Origin: Marinomonas polaris DSM 16579
GTDB taxonomy: Bacteria > Pseudomonadota > Gammaproteobacteria > Pseudomonadales > Marinomonadaceae
Direction: 5' to 3'
DNA: 64,000 nucleotides
Assembly (NCBI RefSeq): GCF_900129155.1
Contig: NZ_FQVF01000019.1
Coordinates: forward strand, 47,609-111,608
This document shows positions 8,590 to 17,129 of this stretch, piece by piece. The translations under genes were made by a program, and so were the position numbers. Within the stretch, counting starts at the first letter, position 1. Each line of letters begins with the position of its first letter. The notes below the pieces were generated by a model. That model saw nothing but the letters and a program-made list of their open reading frames with translations. It had not been told where the DNA came from and did not search any database.

Positions 8590-8607
8590 ATTAAACGGCT
8601 GTTTAAT
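8590..8607. promoter_or_regulatory. Palindrome upstream of betI, candidate BetI operator
   Basis: ATTAAAC-GGCT-GTTTAAT is a perfect 7-bp inverted repeat with a 4-nt spacer just downstream of the candidate -10 box and 15 nt before the betI ATG. A TetR-type dimer such as BetI would be expected to bind here and repress itself; this is inferred. Confidence 0.65.
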
Positions 8608-8622
8608 AAAAAAGGATCCAGA

Positions 8623-9210
8623 ATGCCAAAAGTTGGAATGCCTGAAATACGTAAACCTCAGCTTATCGAGGCCGCAATAAAAGCCATAGACAAATACGGT
8701 TTTGCGGGGGCAACAGTCAGTGTTATTGGTAAAAAAGCTGGCGTATCTCCAGCCATCATAAACCACTACTTTGGTGGCAAAAATGGCTTATATGAAGCAA
8801 CTATGAGAAGCCTGATTCGTGAATTTTTTGAAGTTTTATCCAAAGAAGTCATAAAAACGAAAAATAAATCAGCTAAACATAAAGTAATGGCCATCGTAAA
8901 AGCCAGTTTTAGCCAATCCCAAACACATCCCCAAGTCGTCAAAGCTTGGATGGGATTTTGGGCATCAGCCATGCATACGCCCTCTTTGTATCGATTACAA
9001 AATGTCTACTCTAAGCGCTTAAAAACATCGCTGGTGTGTGTACTAAAAGAAGAATTTGAGATTGAAAAAGCCCGTAGTATCGCGCTCACCGTCGCAGCGC
9101 TTATCGATGGTATGTGGCTACGCGGATCATTAGCAGGCGGCATCAACAAAAAAGAGTCTGCGCAGCAAATACAAGATTACTTGGATCTCGTGTTTCAGGA
9201 TCGAACCTAA
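8623..9210 (+). CDS. betI: TetR-family choline-responsive repressor BetI
   Basis: A 195-residue TetR regulator that begins MPKVGMPEIRKPQLIEAA, very like E. coli BetI, with an N-terminal helix-turn-helix around ATVSVIGKKAGVSPAIINHY and the BetI-typical AWMGFWASAMH segment. BetI represses glycine betaine synthesis and choline uptake genes until choline is present. The ATG at 8623 follows AAAGGATCCAGA; an upstream in-frame ATG at 8563 is rejected because it would precede the promoter and operator. The choline transporter choXWV lies directly downstream, but betA and betB are not in the window. Confidence 0.93.
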   Translation: MPKVGMPEIRKPQLIEAAIKAIDKYGFAGATVSVIGKKAGVSPAIINHYFGGKNGLYEATMRSLIREFFEVLSKEVIKTKNKSAKHKVMAIVKASFSQSQTHPQVVKAWMGFWASAMHTPSLYRLQNVYSKRLKTSLVCVLKEEFEIEKARSIALTVAALIDGMWLRGSLAGGINKKESAQQIQDYLDLVFQDRT

Positions 9211-9362
9211 ACACACCAAGAAACAGAATCATCAACATATATTATTTTTTTAGGTAGCCGACGAAATACGCTGCCAACGTTTTAGGAGTTCACGTTCAGT
9301 GCCAGCACTCGGCACTGTATTCGCTCATAGATTTTGAGTTCAATAGAAAAGAGGTTAAGGGT

Positions 9363-10298
9363 ATGTTAAATAAGGCAAAGAAGACCGCAATAGCCGTTAG
9401 TATGGCGAGTGTTTCAGGACTAACTATGGCAGCAGATTGTTCAATGGTCCGCTTTTCAGATGTAGGCTGGACAGATATCACCGCCACCACTGCAGTAACA
9501 AGCGAAATCGTCGAAGGTCTAGGCTACGAAACCAAAACACAATTGTTATCTGTTCCTGTTACTTACACTTCGCTAGCAAATGGCGATATAGATGTCTTTC
9601 TAGGCAACTGGATGCCGACCATGCAGGCAGACATCGATCCTTACCTAAAAGCAGGCACTGTTGAAGATCTTGGTGCAAACCTAGTCGGTGCAAAATACAC
9701 ACTAGCGGTTAGTAAAGACGCCTTTGATGCTGGTGTCACAGACTTTTCAGACATTGCAAAACACCGTAAAGAATTTGCCGGTCGCATTTACGGTATCGAG
9801 CCTGGCAATGACGGCAACCGCATTATCCAAGACATGATTGATTCGAATGCCTTTGATCTTGGCAACTTCCAATTAGTTGAATCCAGCGAAGCTGGCATGT
9901 TATCTCAAGTTAGCCGTAATACCCGCCGCAACAAATGGATTGCCTTCCTAGGTTGGGCACCTCATCCAATGAACGCCAACTTTAAAATGGAGTACCTTTC
10001 TGGCGGAGACGATTACTTCGGCCCTAACTACGGTGGTGCCGACGTACACACCAACGTTCGTAAAGGCTACATCCAACAATGCCCTAACGTTGGCAAGCTC
10101 ATCACAAACCTAAAATTCTCTTTGCCGATGGAAAACCAAATCATGGGTGCCATTCTTGATGAAGGCAAAAAACCAAATATCGCAGCAAAAGAATGGCTAA
10201 AAGCGAACCCTGAAGTTCTAGATGCTTGGCTTAAAGGTGTAACCTCTAAATCTGGTGATAACGGCCTAAGCGCTGTGAAATCACACCTAGGTCTGTAA
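9363..10298 (+). CDS. choX: Choline/betaine ABC transporter, periplasmic binding protein
   Basis: A signal peptide of about 23 residues (basic start, hydrophobic core, ending LTMAA) is followed by an OpuAC-type binding domain: DVGWTDI near the mature N-terminus, VFLGNWMPTM, and GWAPHPMN. This is the ChoX/CbcX pattern for choline in the periplasm. GAGG lies 8 nt before the ATG at 9363. It is the first gene of choX-choW-choV and is followed by an mRNA hairpin. No operator like the betI palindrome was found in the 152-bp gap upstream. Confidence 0.92.
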   Translation: MLNKAKKTAIAVSMASVSGLTMAADCSMVRFSDVGWTDITATTAVTSEIVEGLGYETKTQLLSVPVTYTSLANGDIDVFLGNWMPTMQADIDPYLKAGTVEDLGANLVGAKYTLAVSKDAFDAGVTDFSDIAKHRKEFAGRIYGIEPGNDGNRIIQDMIDSNAFDLGNFQLVESSEAGMLSQVSRNTRRNKWIAFLGWAPHPMNANFKMEYLSGGDDYFGPNYGGADVHTNVRKGYIQQCPNVGKLITNLKFSLPMENQIMGAILDEGKKPNIAAKEWLKANPEVLDAWLKGVTSKSGDNGLSAVKSHLGL

Positions 10299-10318
10299 TA
10301 CATCATTTGCACATCACA

Positions 10319-10348
10319 GCTCCCTTAACAACACACCGTTGAGGGAGC
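10319..10348 (+). repeat. Intercistronic hairpin between choX and choW
   Basis: GCTCCCTTAAC (10319-10329) can pair with GTTGAGGGAGC (10338-10348) over 11 bp including one G-U, with an 8-nt loop. No U tract follows, so it is more likely to protect the choX mRNA 3-prime end than to terminate. Confidence 0.7.
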
Positions 10349-10376
10349 ATCATCGAACTATCGGGAGAACACATAT

Positions 10377-11222
10377 ATGAATTGGCTGACGGATAATAAA
10401 ATCCCTCTTGGCGCTTGGATGGAAAACTTTGTCGATTGGCTGGTTACTGCGGCTTCCGGTTTTTTTGATCTAGTCTCTATAACATTAGAAACAATGATAG
10501 TTACAATGGTCGACGCGATTGATTCCATTCATCCGTTCGCTGTTATTGCCATTATTTTAGTTGGTGTTTGGTTCCTACATCGCAGCATTGGCTTACTTAT
10601 TTTTATAACCCTGTCCCTATTACTGATTATTAATATGGGTTATTGGGTGGAAACTATCCAAACCCTAGTGCTTGTCGTATCGGCAACAGCAATAAGTGTA
10701 TTAATTGGTGTTCCTATTGGCATTGCGGCCGCTCATCGGCCATGGCTATACACCATGTTGCGTCCAATTTTGGATTTGATGCAGACCATTCCAACCTTTG
10801 TTTATCTTATTCCAACGCTCATTCTATTTGGTCTAGGTTACGTACCAGGTTTGATATCGACCATTATCTTTGCTATTGCCGCGCCAATTCGCTTGACCTA
10901 CTTAGGCGTTAGCAAGGTGCCCAATGAGCTTATCGAAGCCGGCTTAGCCTTCGGTTGCACAAAATCAAAATTGCTATACAAAGTTGAATTGCCAGCTGCC
11001 ATGCCAAACATCATGGCAGGGGTCACACAATGTATTATGTTGTCTTTGTCCATGGTGGTTGTCGCAGCCTTGGTTGGAGCGGATGGCTTAGGGAAACCAG
11101 TTATCAGAGCACTAAATACGGTAAACATTTCCCAAGGGTTTGAAGCAGGTGTTGCCATTGTATTGGTTGCCATCATGCTAGACCGTATTTGTAAGTCGCC
11201 ATCATCTAAGAACGCGGGGTAA
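10377..11222 (+). CDS. choW: Choline/betaine ABC transporter, permease
   Basis: Inner-membrane permease of the ProW/ChoW type, 281 residues with an amphipathic N-terminus and about six membrane segments. The binding-protein-dependent transport signature is around the EAGLAFGCTKSKLLYKVELP region (about residues 183-202), which contacts the ATPase. The ribosome binding site CGGGAG precedes the ATG at 10377. The stop codon is 3 nt from choV, indicating translational coupling. Confidence 0.92.
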   Translation: MNWLTDNKIPLGAWMENFVDWLVTAASGFFDLVSITLETMIVTMVDAIDSIHPFAVIAIILVGVWFLHRSIGLLIFITLSLLLIINMGYWVETIQTLVLVVSATAISVLIGVPIGIAAAHRPWLYTMLRPILDLMQTIPTFVYLIPTLILFGLGYVPGLISTIIFAIAAPIRLTYLGVSKVPNELIEAGLAFGCTKSKLLYKVELPAAMPNIMAGVTQCIMLSLSMVVVAALVGADGLGKPVIRALNTVNISQGFEAGVAIVLVAIMLDRICKSPSSKNAG

Positions 11223-11225
11223 TTT

Positions 11226-12416
11226 ATGTCTGTTGTAACAATTGAAAACGTCGACATTGTCTTCGGTGACAATAAAGCAAAAACACTCCCTCTTATGGAC
11301 AAAGGTCATACTCGTGATCAAATCCTTGGTATGACTGGCGACGTAGTTGGTGTGCAGAACGCCAACATTGAAGTCAACGAAGGTGAAATCTGCGTATTAA
11401 TGGGACTATCTGGGTCTGGCAAATCGACCCTACTACGCGCCGTCAACGGTTTGAATAAAATCGCCCGTGGCCGCTGTCTTGTAAGAGATGGCGACAAGAT
11501 GGTCGATATGGCCAAATGTGACGACGCAACACTACGTCACATGCGTACTCGTCGCGTATCAATGGTGTTTCAAAGCTTTGCCTTAATGCCTTGGTTAACC
11601 GTACTTGAAAATGTCGCCTTTGGTTTAGAAATGCAAGGCATGCCAAAAGCCGAGCGTCTTAAAAAAGCACGCGAGCAACTAAAAATGGTCAGCCTAGACA
11701 AATGGGCGAATAAAAAGCCTGACGAATTGTCTGGTGGTATGCGCCAGCGTGTAGGTTTGGCAAGAGCTTTTGCCATGGACACAGACGTCTTGCTAATGGA
11801 CGAACCTTTCTCAGCGCTCGATCCATTAATCCGTTCACAACTGCAAGACGAACTTATTGAGCTGCAAAGACGCTTAAATAAAACCATTATTTTCGTTAGT
11901 CACGATTTAGATGAAGCACTGAAAATCGGCACCAAGATTGCGATCATGGAATCTGCGAGAATCATTCAGGAAGACGCTCCTGAGCAAATCGTCCTAAATC
12001 CTGCTACGGAGTACGTAGAGAAGTTCGTTGCTCACACCAACCCTCTGAACGTACTACGTGGCAGCTCGCTAATGACACCATTGAATGAATTGGCAGTAAA
12101 AGACGACCATATTGTTATCAATGACGACATTAGAATGAAACTTGAAAACGGCAAACTGATTTCTGTGCAAGGGCCAAGAGGCGACATTCCAACGGCTCGC
12201 TGGACACCAGAAACCATCTTTGCCAACGTGCCTGATAACACTGTCTTTATCGTGCCTGCCAACATCGCCATGCGCGATGCTGTAGAGCTGCGCTATCACT
12301 CCAACCACTTCATGGTGCTGGAAGAAGCGGGTAAATCCGTCGGCATCCTCAACGACCATAACTTTTACCACGCTCTACTCGGTAAACACTTTGGACGCGA
12401 AGAAGCCGCGGCTTAG
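11226..12416 (+). CDS. choV: Choline/betaine ABC transporter, ATP-binding protein
   Basis: ATPase of 396 residues of the ProV/OpuAA/ChoV type. Walker A is LSGSGKST at about 61-68, the signature is LSGGMRQRVGLARA, and Walker B is VLLMDEPFSALD. The N-terminal segment with LPLMDKGHTRDQIL is typical of the choline/glycine betaine branch. The roughly 110-residue C-terminal part is likely regulatory. It is the last gene of choXWV and is followed by a strong terminator. Confidence 0.93.
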   Translation: MSVVTIENVDIVFGDNKAKTLPLMDKGHTRDQILGMTGDVVGVQNANIEVNEGEICVLMGLSGSGKSTLLRAVNGLNKIARGRCLVRDGDKMVDMAKCDDATLRHMRTRRVSMVFQSFALMPWLTVLENVAFGLEMQGMPKAERLKKAREQLKMVSLDKWANKKPDELSGGMRQRVGLARAFAMDTDVLLMDEPFSALDPLIRSQLQDELIELQRRLNKTIIFVSHDLDEALKIGTKIAIMESARIIQEDAPEQIVLNPATEYVEKFVAHTNPLNVLRGSSLMTPLNELAVKDDHIVINDDIRMKLENGKLISVQGPRGDIPTARWTPETIFANVPDNTVFIVPANIAMRDAVELRYHSNHFMVLEEAGKSVGILNDHNFYHALLGKHFGREEAAA

Positions 12417-12475
12417 CGATTTTCTTTAGATAAGACCAAATAGAGAGATAAGCCCAAATTGAAATGCGGATAAAT

Positions 12476-12508
12476 AAAAAGGCCAGATGGAAACATCTGG
12501 CCTTTTTT
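12476..12508 (+). terminator. Terminator of choXWV
   Basis: A 14-bp stem (12476-12489 and 12494-12507) with a GAAA tetraloop ends in T6. It could also act on leftward transcripts. Confidence 0.92.
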
Positions 12509-12567
12509 AAAACGTAAATGTACTTAAAAATTCTTAGCAAAAATAGAATGCTACTAGAAGAATATAA

Positions 12568-13908
12568 TCAGGCTGTTGTATAGCCCCAGATCAAAACCGC
12601 ACTTCCAAAAATCAGCCCTAGATATATTAGAATAAGTACTAAATACCCCATAACATCACGAAGCTTTAAACCAGAAATAGCTAAGACAGGTAAAATCCAG
12701 AATGGTTGAACCATATTAGTCCATTGATCGCCAATCTGAACAGCGACTGAAGTAGCGGCAAGTGAAGCACCGATAGAGTTTGCTGCTTCTACCATTACAG
12801 GACCTTGAACAGCCCATTGTCCACCACCAGACGGCGCTAAGAGGTTAATTATCCCACCACTAATAAAAGACCAGAGCGGCATAGTCTCAGGGGTAGAAAT
12901 ATCAACAAATATATTTGAAAAACTAACAATCAGCCCAGACCCTACCAAAATCCCCATAATACCTGCATAAAAAGGATACTGAATGATAATTCCAGAAACA
13001 ACACGAGCCCCATCCTGTAATGCTGAAAGGTAGCTAGCAGGTGAAGCAAAAAGTAAAATTCCGAAGAACAGAAAAGCAAAATTAATCGTATTAAGGTTAA
13101 GTGATCCACCGTTCATAAAGTGATGTATCAGATATACCAGTGACAGAAGACCGATCGAAATACCAACCATACGACTATGATTTAGACGGTCTGCAATGGT
13201 CATTTTTCCATCATGTCCAAGCTGTGGTTTAGGCACTGAAGAATTAACTACTGTTGTAGGATCAATCTCAACAATAGATGAAGGATCTTTTGGGTGTAGC
13301 CATGCATTGAAAAAAGGCAGCGTTAATATAATTACAAGGCTCGTAATCAAAAGAATTGGAGAAAAAATAGTTTCACTTAACGGTATAATCCCTACCTGAT
13401 TTTGTAGAAAATGACCTTCAGTTGACAGTAAAAGTGGCACACTTCCAGAAAGTCCTATGCCATAAAGTGAAAAACCGGAGTATGCCGCGGCAATAACCAG
13501 CGGGTAATGAAGCCCTTTCACGTTCAATGCAAGCTTCTGAGCCACAATCCCACCAACTAAAAGACCAAAACCCCAGTTAAGCCAACTACCAATTCCACCA
13601 ACTAAAGTAGCAACAATTATAGCAGCAAAGGGAGTTTTTACCTGTTTCGCAATCCGATCAAGTGCCTTATCTATAAAAGGCGTCTTAGCTAACATGAAAC
13701 CAGAAAGCAAAATAACTGTCATCTGCATACTAAAAGATAATAAGCTCCAGAAACCATCCCCCCAATAACCAACTGCTTCCAAAGGAGATACCCCCTCCAT
13801 CAGAATAGCCAACAAGATAGTGAAAAATGTCAGAAAAATAGCAATTACTAATGGATCAGGCATATAGCGGTTGACTAATCTAGTAAAAAAATTTGCAAGA
13901 CCATTCAT
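12568..13908 (-). CDS. atoE: Short-chain fatty acid transporter AtoE family
   Basis: A 446-residue integral membrane protein with roughly 12 hydrophobic segments. It matches the AtoE/TIGR00366-type short-chain fatty acid transporter family (for example APSGGGQWAVQGP, WLNWGFGLLVGG and the conserved WTNMVQPFW). It probably takes up acetoacetate or butyrate-like acids across the inner membrane. The start at ATG 13908 follows TTGGAGACAAAC, so an in-frame TTG at 13920 is only part of the ribosome binding site region. No ato catabolic genes are next to it; the gene stands alone. Confidence 0.9.
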   Translation of the reverse strand: MNGLANFFTRLVNRYMPDPLVIAIFLTFFTILLAILMEGVSPLEAVGYWGDGFWSLLSFSMQMTVILLSGFMLAKTPFIDKALDRIAKQVKTPFAAIIVATLVGGIGSWLNWGFGLLVGGIVAQKLALNVKGLHYPLVIAAAYSGFSLYGIGLSGSVPLLLSTEGHFLQNQVGIIPLSETIFSPILLITSLVIILTLPFFNAWLHPKDPSSIVEIDPTTVVNSSVPKPQLGHDGKMTIADRLNHSRMVGISIGLLSLVYLIHHFMNGGSLNLNTINFAFLFFGILLFASPASYLSALQDGARVVSGIIIQYPFYAGIMGILVGSGLIVSFSNIFVDISTPETMPLWSFISGGIINLLAPSGGGQWAVQGPVMVEAANSIGASLAATSVAVQIGDQWTNMVQPFWILPVLAISGLKLRDVMGYLVLILIYLGLIFGSAVLIWGYTTA

Positions 13909-14164
13909 GTTTGTCTCCAATAAAGTTCGTTAAATTTATTATATTTATTCGCATAACGAACTTTGGTTCGCCATTCGAATATTATGCTTATTTTTTACGA
14001 ACCTGTAAACAAAGACTCTTATGATCGCAGAAATAGAATAAACACTTTAGAAAAGTTAATTATTCACCTCAAAGAGACTAAGAGAAAAAACTGACCAGTT
14101 TTATTGGCTAAACTCTTGTGACTGGAGTGCTAGAAAAAGAGATAACTCAAAGAAAATAAAAAAG
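13909..14164. other. Upstream region of atoE with GTTCG boxes
   Basis: No gene is visible here. The part next to atoE has five GTTCG/CGAAC boxes: 13925-13929, 13957-13961, 13966-13970, 13998-14002, plus ATTCGAAT at 13973-13980. The 10-mer AACGAACTTT occurs in opposite orientations at 13922-13931 and 13955-13964. This is probably the regulatory region of atoE. Bases about 14010-14160 show nothing further. Confidence 0.5.
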
Positions 14165-14194
14165 AAAAGGCGAACCCTTTCAGGCTCGCCTTTT
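14165..14194 (-). terminator. Terminator of puuA1
   Basis: AAAAGGCGAACC (14165-14176) and GGCTCGCCTTTT (14183-14194) form a 12-bp stem with one mismatch. Read leftward it is followed by a T-rich tract. Confidence 0.8.
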
Positions 14195-14235
14195 ATGAAT
14201 TTTCTTTAATAAGGAAATTTATCCTCAAAAAAACA

Positions 14236-15573
14236 TCAAACGTTCAGCAATAGGTGTTCTCGTTCCCACGAGCTGATAACTCGGTTGAAGGTTTCAAATT
14301 CGCTACGCTTTACGCCCATGTAGGCTTTGACGAAGTGTTCGCCCATGATGTCACAAAGTGGTTGGCACTCTTCTAAAAGACGCAAACCTTCTTCAAGAGT
14401 ACGAGCAATTTCAACTTCTTCAGAAGGTGGCTTTTTACCTTCCACTGGGTCGGTTGGATGCAATTTTTCTTTAATGCCAAGATAACCACAAGCCAATGTC
14501 GCAGCGATGCCCAAGTAAGGGTTGCAATCCGCACCCGGAAAACGATTTTCGATGCGCGTCGCCTCCGGTGGCGAAAACGGAACTCGTAGTCCTGCAGTAC
14601 GGTTATCAAATCCCCATTGCATATTGATTGGTGCCGCCATATCTGGAGAGAAACGACGATAAGAATTGACGTTTGGGGCAAAAAAACTGATCGCACTTGG
14701 CGTGTACTTTTGTAGTCCACCCAAGTAGTTATAAAACAGTTCACTTGGGCTGCCGTTGTCATCAAACAAGTTTTTACCTGTTTTGCTGTCCACCAAACTC
14801 TGGTGAATGTGCATCGCACTGCCCGGCTCATGTTGCATAGGTTTGGCCATAAACGTCGCATACATGCCATGCTTCATAGCCGCTTCACGCAAAGTACGTT
14901 TAAAGACAAACACCTGATCGGCCAAATCTAACGGATCACCATGAATAAAGTTGATTTCCATCTGCGCCGCACCAGACTCGTGGATCAAGGTGTCTACATC
15001 CAAACCTTGTGCTTCGCAATAGCTGTAAAGCGTATCAATCACTGGGTTGAACTCGTTCACCGCATCAATGCTGTAAGAACGACGTGAAGTCTCTCGTTTG
15101 CCAGAGCGCCCTACTGCGGGTTTTAACTCATAATCCGGATCGGTGTTTGGATCAATCAGATAAAACTCTACTTCTGGGGCAATCACTGGCGTGATACCTT
15201 CTTTCGCATACAAAGCAAGAATATTACGTAGAATCGTTCGACTAGATAATGGATGCAGCTGGCCGCTTTTATCGTAACAATCATTGATGATTTGCGCCGT
15301 CGGTTCATCAGCCCAAGGCACTAATCGGAAGGTATTCGGATCAGGATGAAGCTCCATATCTCGGTCGCTCGCATCCACCAGCTCGTAGTGATTGTCAGCC
15401 CAATCTCCAGTGACACTCTGCACGAGAATCGTTTCTGGAATACGCCCAAATAGTTCTGCCAAGAATTTATACGTTGGATAAAATTTACCACGAGCGTTGC
15501 CCGTCATGTCTGCCAACGTTGACTCGACTTCCGTTATTGAATGTTCTTTCAAAAAAGCTTCAAACTCTGTCAT
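14236..15573 (-). CDS. puuA: Gamma-glutamylputrescine synthetase PuuA-like (copy 1)
   Basis: Glutamine synthetase-fold ligase of 445 residues that joins glutamate to putrescine (or a related amine) using ATP, the first step of the Puu pathway. Family marks include PEVEFYL (metal and ATP site), MEINF, AMHIHQSL, and the NPYLGIAATLACG segment. AAGGTGAGTT precedes the ATG at 15573. It is divergent from puuB1 across a 228-bp region with palindromes. It is clearly distinct from the copy at 21941-23275, so the two may differ in substrate. Confidence 0.9.
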   Translation of the reverse strand: MTEFEAFLKEHSITEVESTLADMTGNARGKFYPTYKFLAELFGRIPETILVQSVTGDWADNHYELVDASDRDMELHPDPNTFRLVPWADEPTAQIINDCYDKSGQLHPLSSRTILRNILALYAKEGITPVIAPEVEFYLIDPNTDPDYELKPAVGRSGKRETSRRSYSIDAVNEFNPVIDTLYSYCEAQGLDVDTLIHESGAAQMEINFIHGDPLDLADQVFVFKRTLREAAMKHGMYATFMAKPMQHEPGSAMHIHQSLVDSKTGKNLFDDNGSPSELFYNYLGGLQKYTPSAISFFAPNVNSYRRFSPDMAAPINMQWGFDNRTAGLRVPFSPPEATRIENRFPGADCNPYLGIAATLACGYLGIKEKLHPTDPVEGKKPPSEEVEIARTLEEGLRLLEECQPLCDIMGEHFVKAYMGVKRSEFETFNRVISSWEREHLLLNV

Positions 15574-15657
15574 AACTCACCTTGTGCCAACGAATTTCTT
15601 TATTAAAACGGCTAAAAAATGCCTATTGCGGATACAGTCTATTTGTTTACTATGATC

Positions 15658-15709
15658 ACTAAATTAGTTGATAATTTGGCTTTGAACATATTTTAGTTGA
15701 TCGACTAAA
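15658..15709. promoter_or_regulatory. Palindromic operator candidates between puuA1 and puuB1
   Basis: An 18-bp near-perfect palindrome, TTTAGTTGATCGACTAAA, is at 15692-15709. An 11-bp perfect palindrome, ACTAAATTAGT, is at 15658-15668. TTAGTTGAT is shared by both, starting at 15664 and 15693. They lie in the divergent promoter region and suggest one dimeric regulator controls both genes; the regulator is not adjacent. Confidence 0.6.
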
Positions 15710-15801
15710 GCAACTGCTTTTGCCAGAATGGGTCAAAATAAAACCATCATCTAATTCGATACCAACCTTTCGTTGCTATCTGTTTTCAAAGGACTCACCA
15801 A

Positions 15802-17079
15802 GTGAATACTCACGAAGCATCCTACTACGCTGCAACAGCGAATATACAGACAGATTACCCAAGCCTAACAGGCGAACAAGAAACCGATATCTGTATTATT
15901 GGTGGTGGTTTTACTGGCGTTTCTGCCGCACTGCATTTAGCAGAAGCTGGCTTTAAAGTAAGTTTAGTCGAAGCCAATAAAATTGGCTGGGGAGCGTCTG
16001 GTCGTAATGGTGGTCAGATCTGCCAAGGCCATAACATGGGCCACGAAGACATGATAAAGCAGGTCGGCAAAGACACCGCCGATTTGCTATGGCAAAGCTC
16101 GGTGGACTCGGTTGCTTTAGTGAAAGAACTTATTAAGCGCTACAACATAGATTGCGACTTGACTGCAGGCGTTTTGCACGTCGCCAGCAAACGCCGTCAT
16201 GGTGACGAAATTAAAGAATCCGTAGACTACAAACGCAACACATTAGGCTACAGCGCAGTCGACTATCTAACCGCTGACGAGGTTGCTAAAAAGCTCGGCA
16301 CGGACCGTTATTTTGGTGGCGAATTTTATCGAGAAGGCGCGCACATTCATCCGCTTAACTTCGTCTTAGGCATGGCGCAATCAGCAACTGCTCATGGCGC
16401 CACGCTGTACGAAAACTCCACTGTCCTCTCTTATAAAACGGGTGAGAAACCGGAGGTTATTACCGAAAAAGGCAAGATACGTTGTCGCTACCTGCTATTC
16501 GCTTGTAATGGTTATTTGGGCAAACTTAATGGCGCAGCGGCGAAAAAAATCATGCCGATTAATAACTTCATTATTGCCACGGAACCCTTGAGTGATGAAC
16601 AGGCAAATCGCATCAATGCTGAACGAGTCGCAGTGGCTGATTCCAAATTTGTGGTGAATTATTTCCGCCTGTCTGCTGACCAACGTTTGCTTTGGGGCGG
16701 CGGTGAAAACTACAGCCAACATTTCCCCAAAGATATCGCGAGCTTTGTGAAAAAGCACATGATTGAAATTTATCCAGAACTGGCTTCTCACAAGATTGAT
16801 TACGCTTGGGGTGGCACTTTAGCCATCACGCTAAATCGCATGCCGCACATTGCTCGACAAGAACAAAACACCTTTGTCGCACAAGGTTATTCTGGTCATG
16901 GCGTGGCGCTGGCAACTTACGCAGGCGCTATTTTTGCAAAAGCGGTACAAGGTTCTCTAGAAGGCATAGACGCCTTTGAGCGTTTACCTATAAAAGACTT
17001 CCCCGGCGGTACATTACTGCGTTGGCCGGGGTTAGTAGCTGGGATGTTGTATTACTCTATGCTGGATCGATTACCCTAA
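15802..17079 (+). CDS. puuB: Gamma-glutamylputrescine oxidoreductase PuuB-like (copy 1)
   Basis: FAD-dependent amine oxidase of the DAO family, 425 residues. The dinucleotide-binding motif IIGGGFTGVSAALHLAEAG is at about 31-49, followed by GWGASGRNGGQ, as in PuuB. It would oxidise gamma-glutamylputrescine to gamma-glutamyl-aminobutyraldehyde. The start is GTG at 15802 with AAAGGA 8 nt upstream. It is more divergent from E. coli PuuB than the copy at 24522-25805; for example the segment after the second Gly-rich motif lacks the MPCGTQV stretch found there. Confidence 0.88.
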   Translation: MNTHEASYYAATANIQTDYPSLTGEQETDICIIGGGFTGVSAALHLAEAGFKVSLVEANKIGWGASGRNGGQICQGHNMGHEDMIKQVGKDTADLLWQSSVDSVALVKELIKRYNIDCDLTAGVLHVASKRRHGDEIKESVDYKRNTLGYSAVDYLTADEVAKKLGTDRYFGGEFYREGAHIHPLNFVLGMAQSATAHGATLYENSTVLSYKTGEKPEVITEKGKIRCRYLLFACNGYLGKLNGAAAKKIMPINNFIIATEPLSDEQANRINAERVAVADSKFVVNYFRLSADQRLLWGGGENYSQHFPKDIASFVKKHMIEIYPELASHKIDYAWGGTLAITLNRMPHIARQEQNTFVAQGYSGHGVALATYAGAIFAKAVQGSLEGIDAFERLPIKDFPGGTLLRWPGLVAGMLYYSMLDRLP

Positions 17080-17101
17080 CAAAATACAAAGGCCGTTTCA
17101 C

Positions 17102-17129
17102 AAAGAGTCTTTATTTTTTAAGACTCTTT
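17102..17129. terminator. Possible bidirectional terminator between puuB1 and amidotransferase
   Basis: AAAGAGTCTT (17102-17111) and AAGACTCTTT (17120-17129) are perfect 10-bp arms around an AT-only loop. The right arm overlaps the last codons of the leftward amidotransferase gene. It is AT-rich, so its strength is uncertain. Confidence 0.5.
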
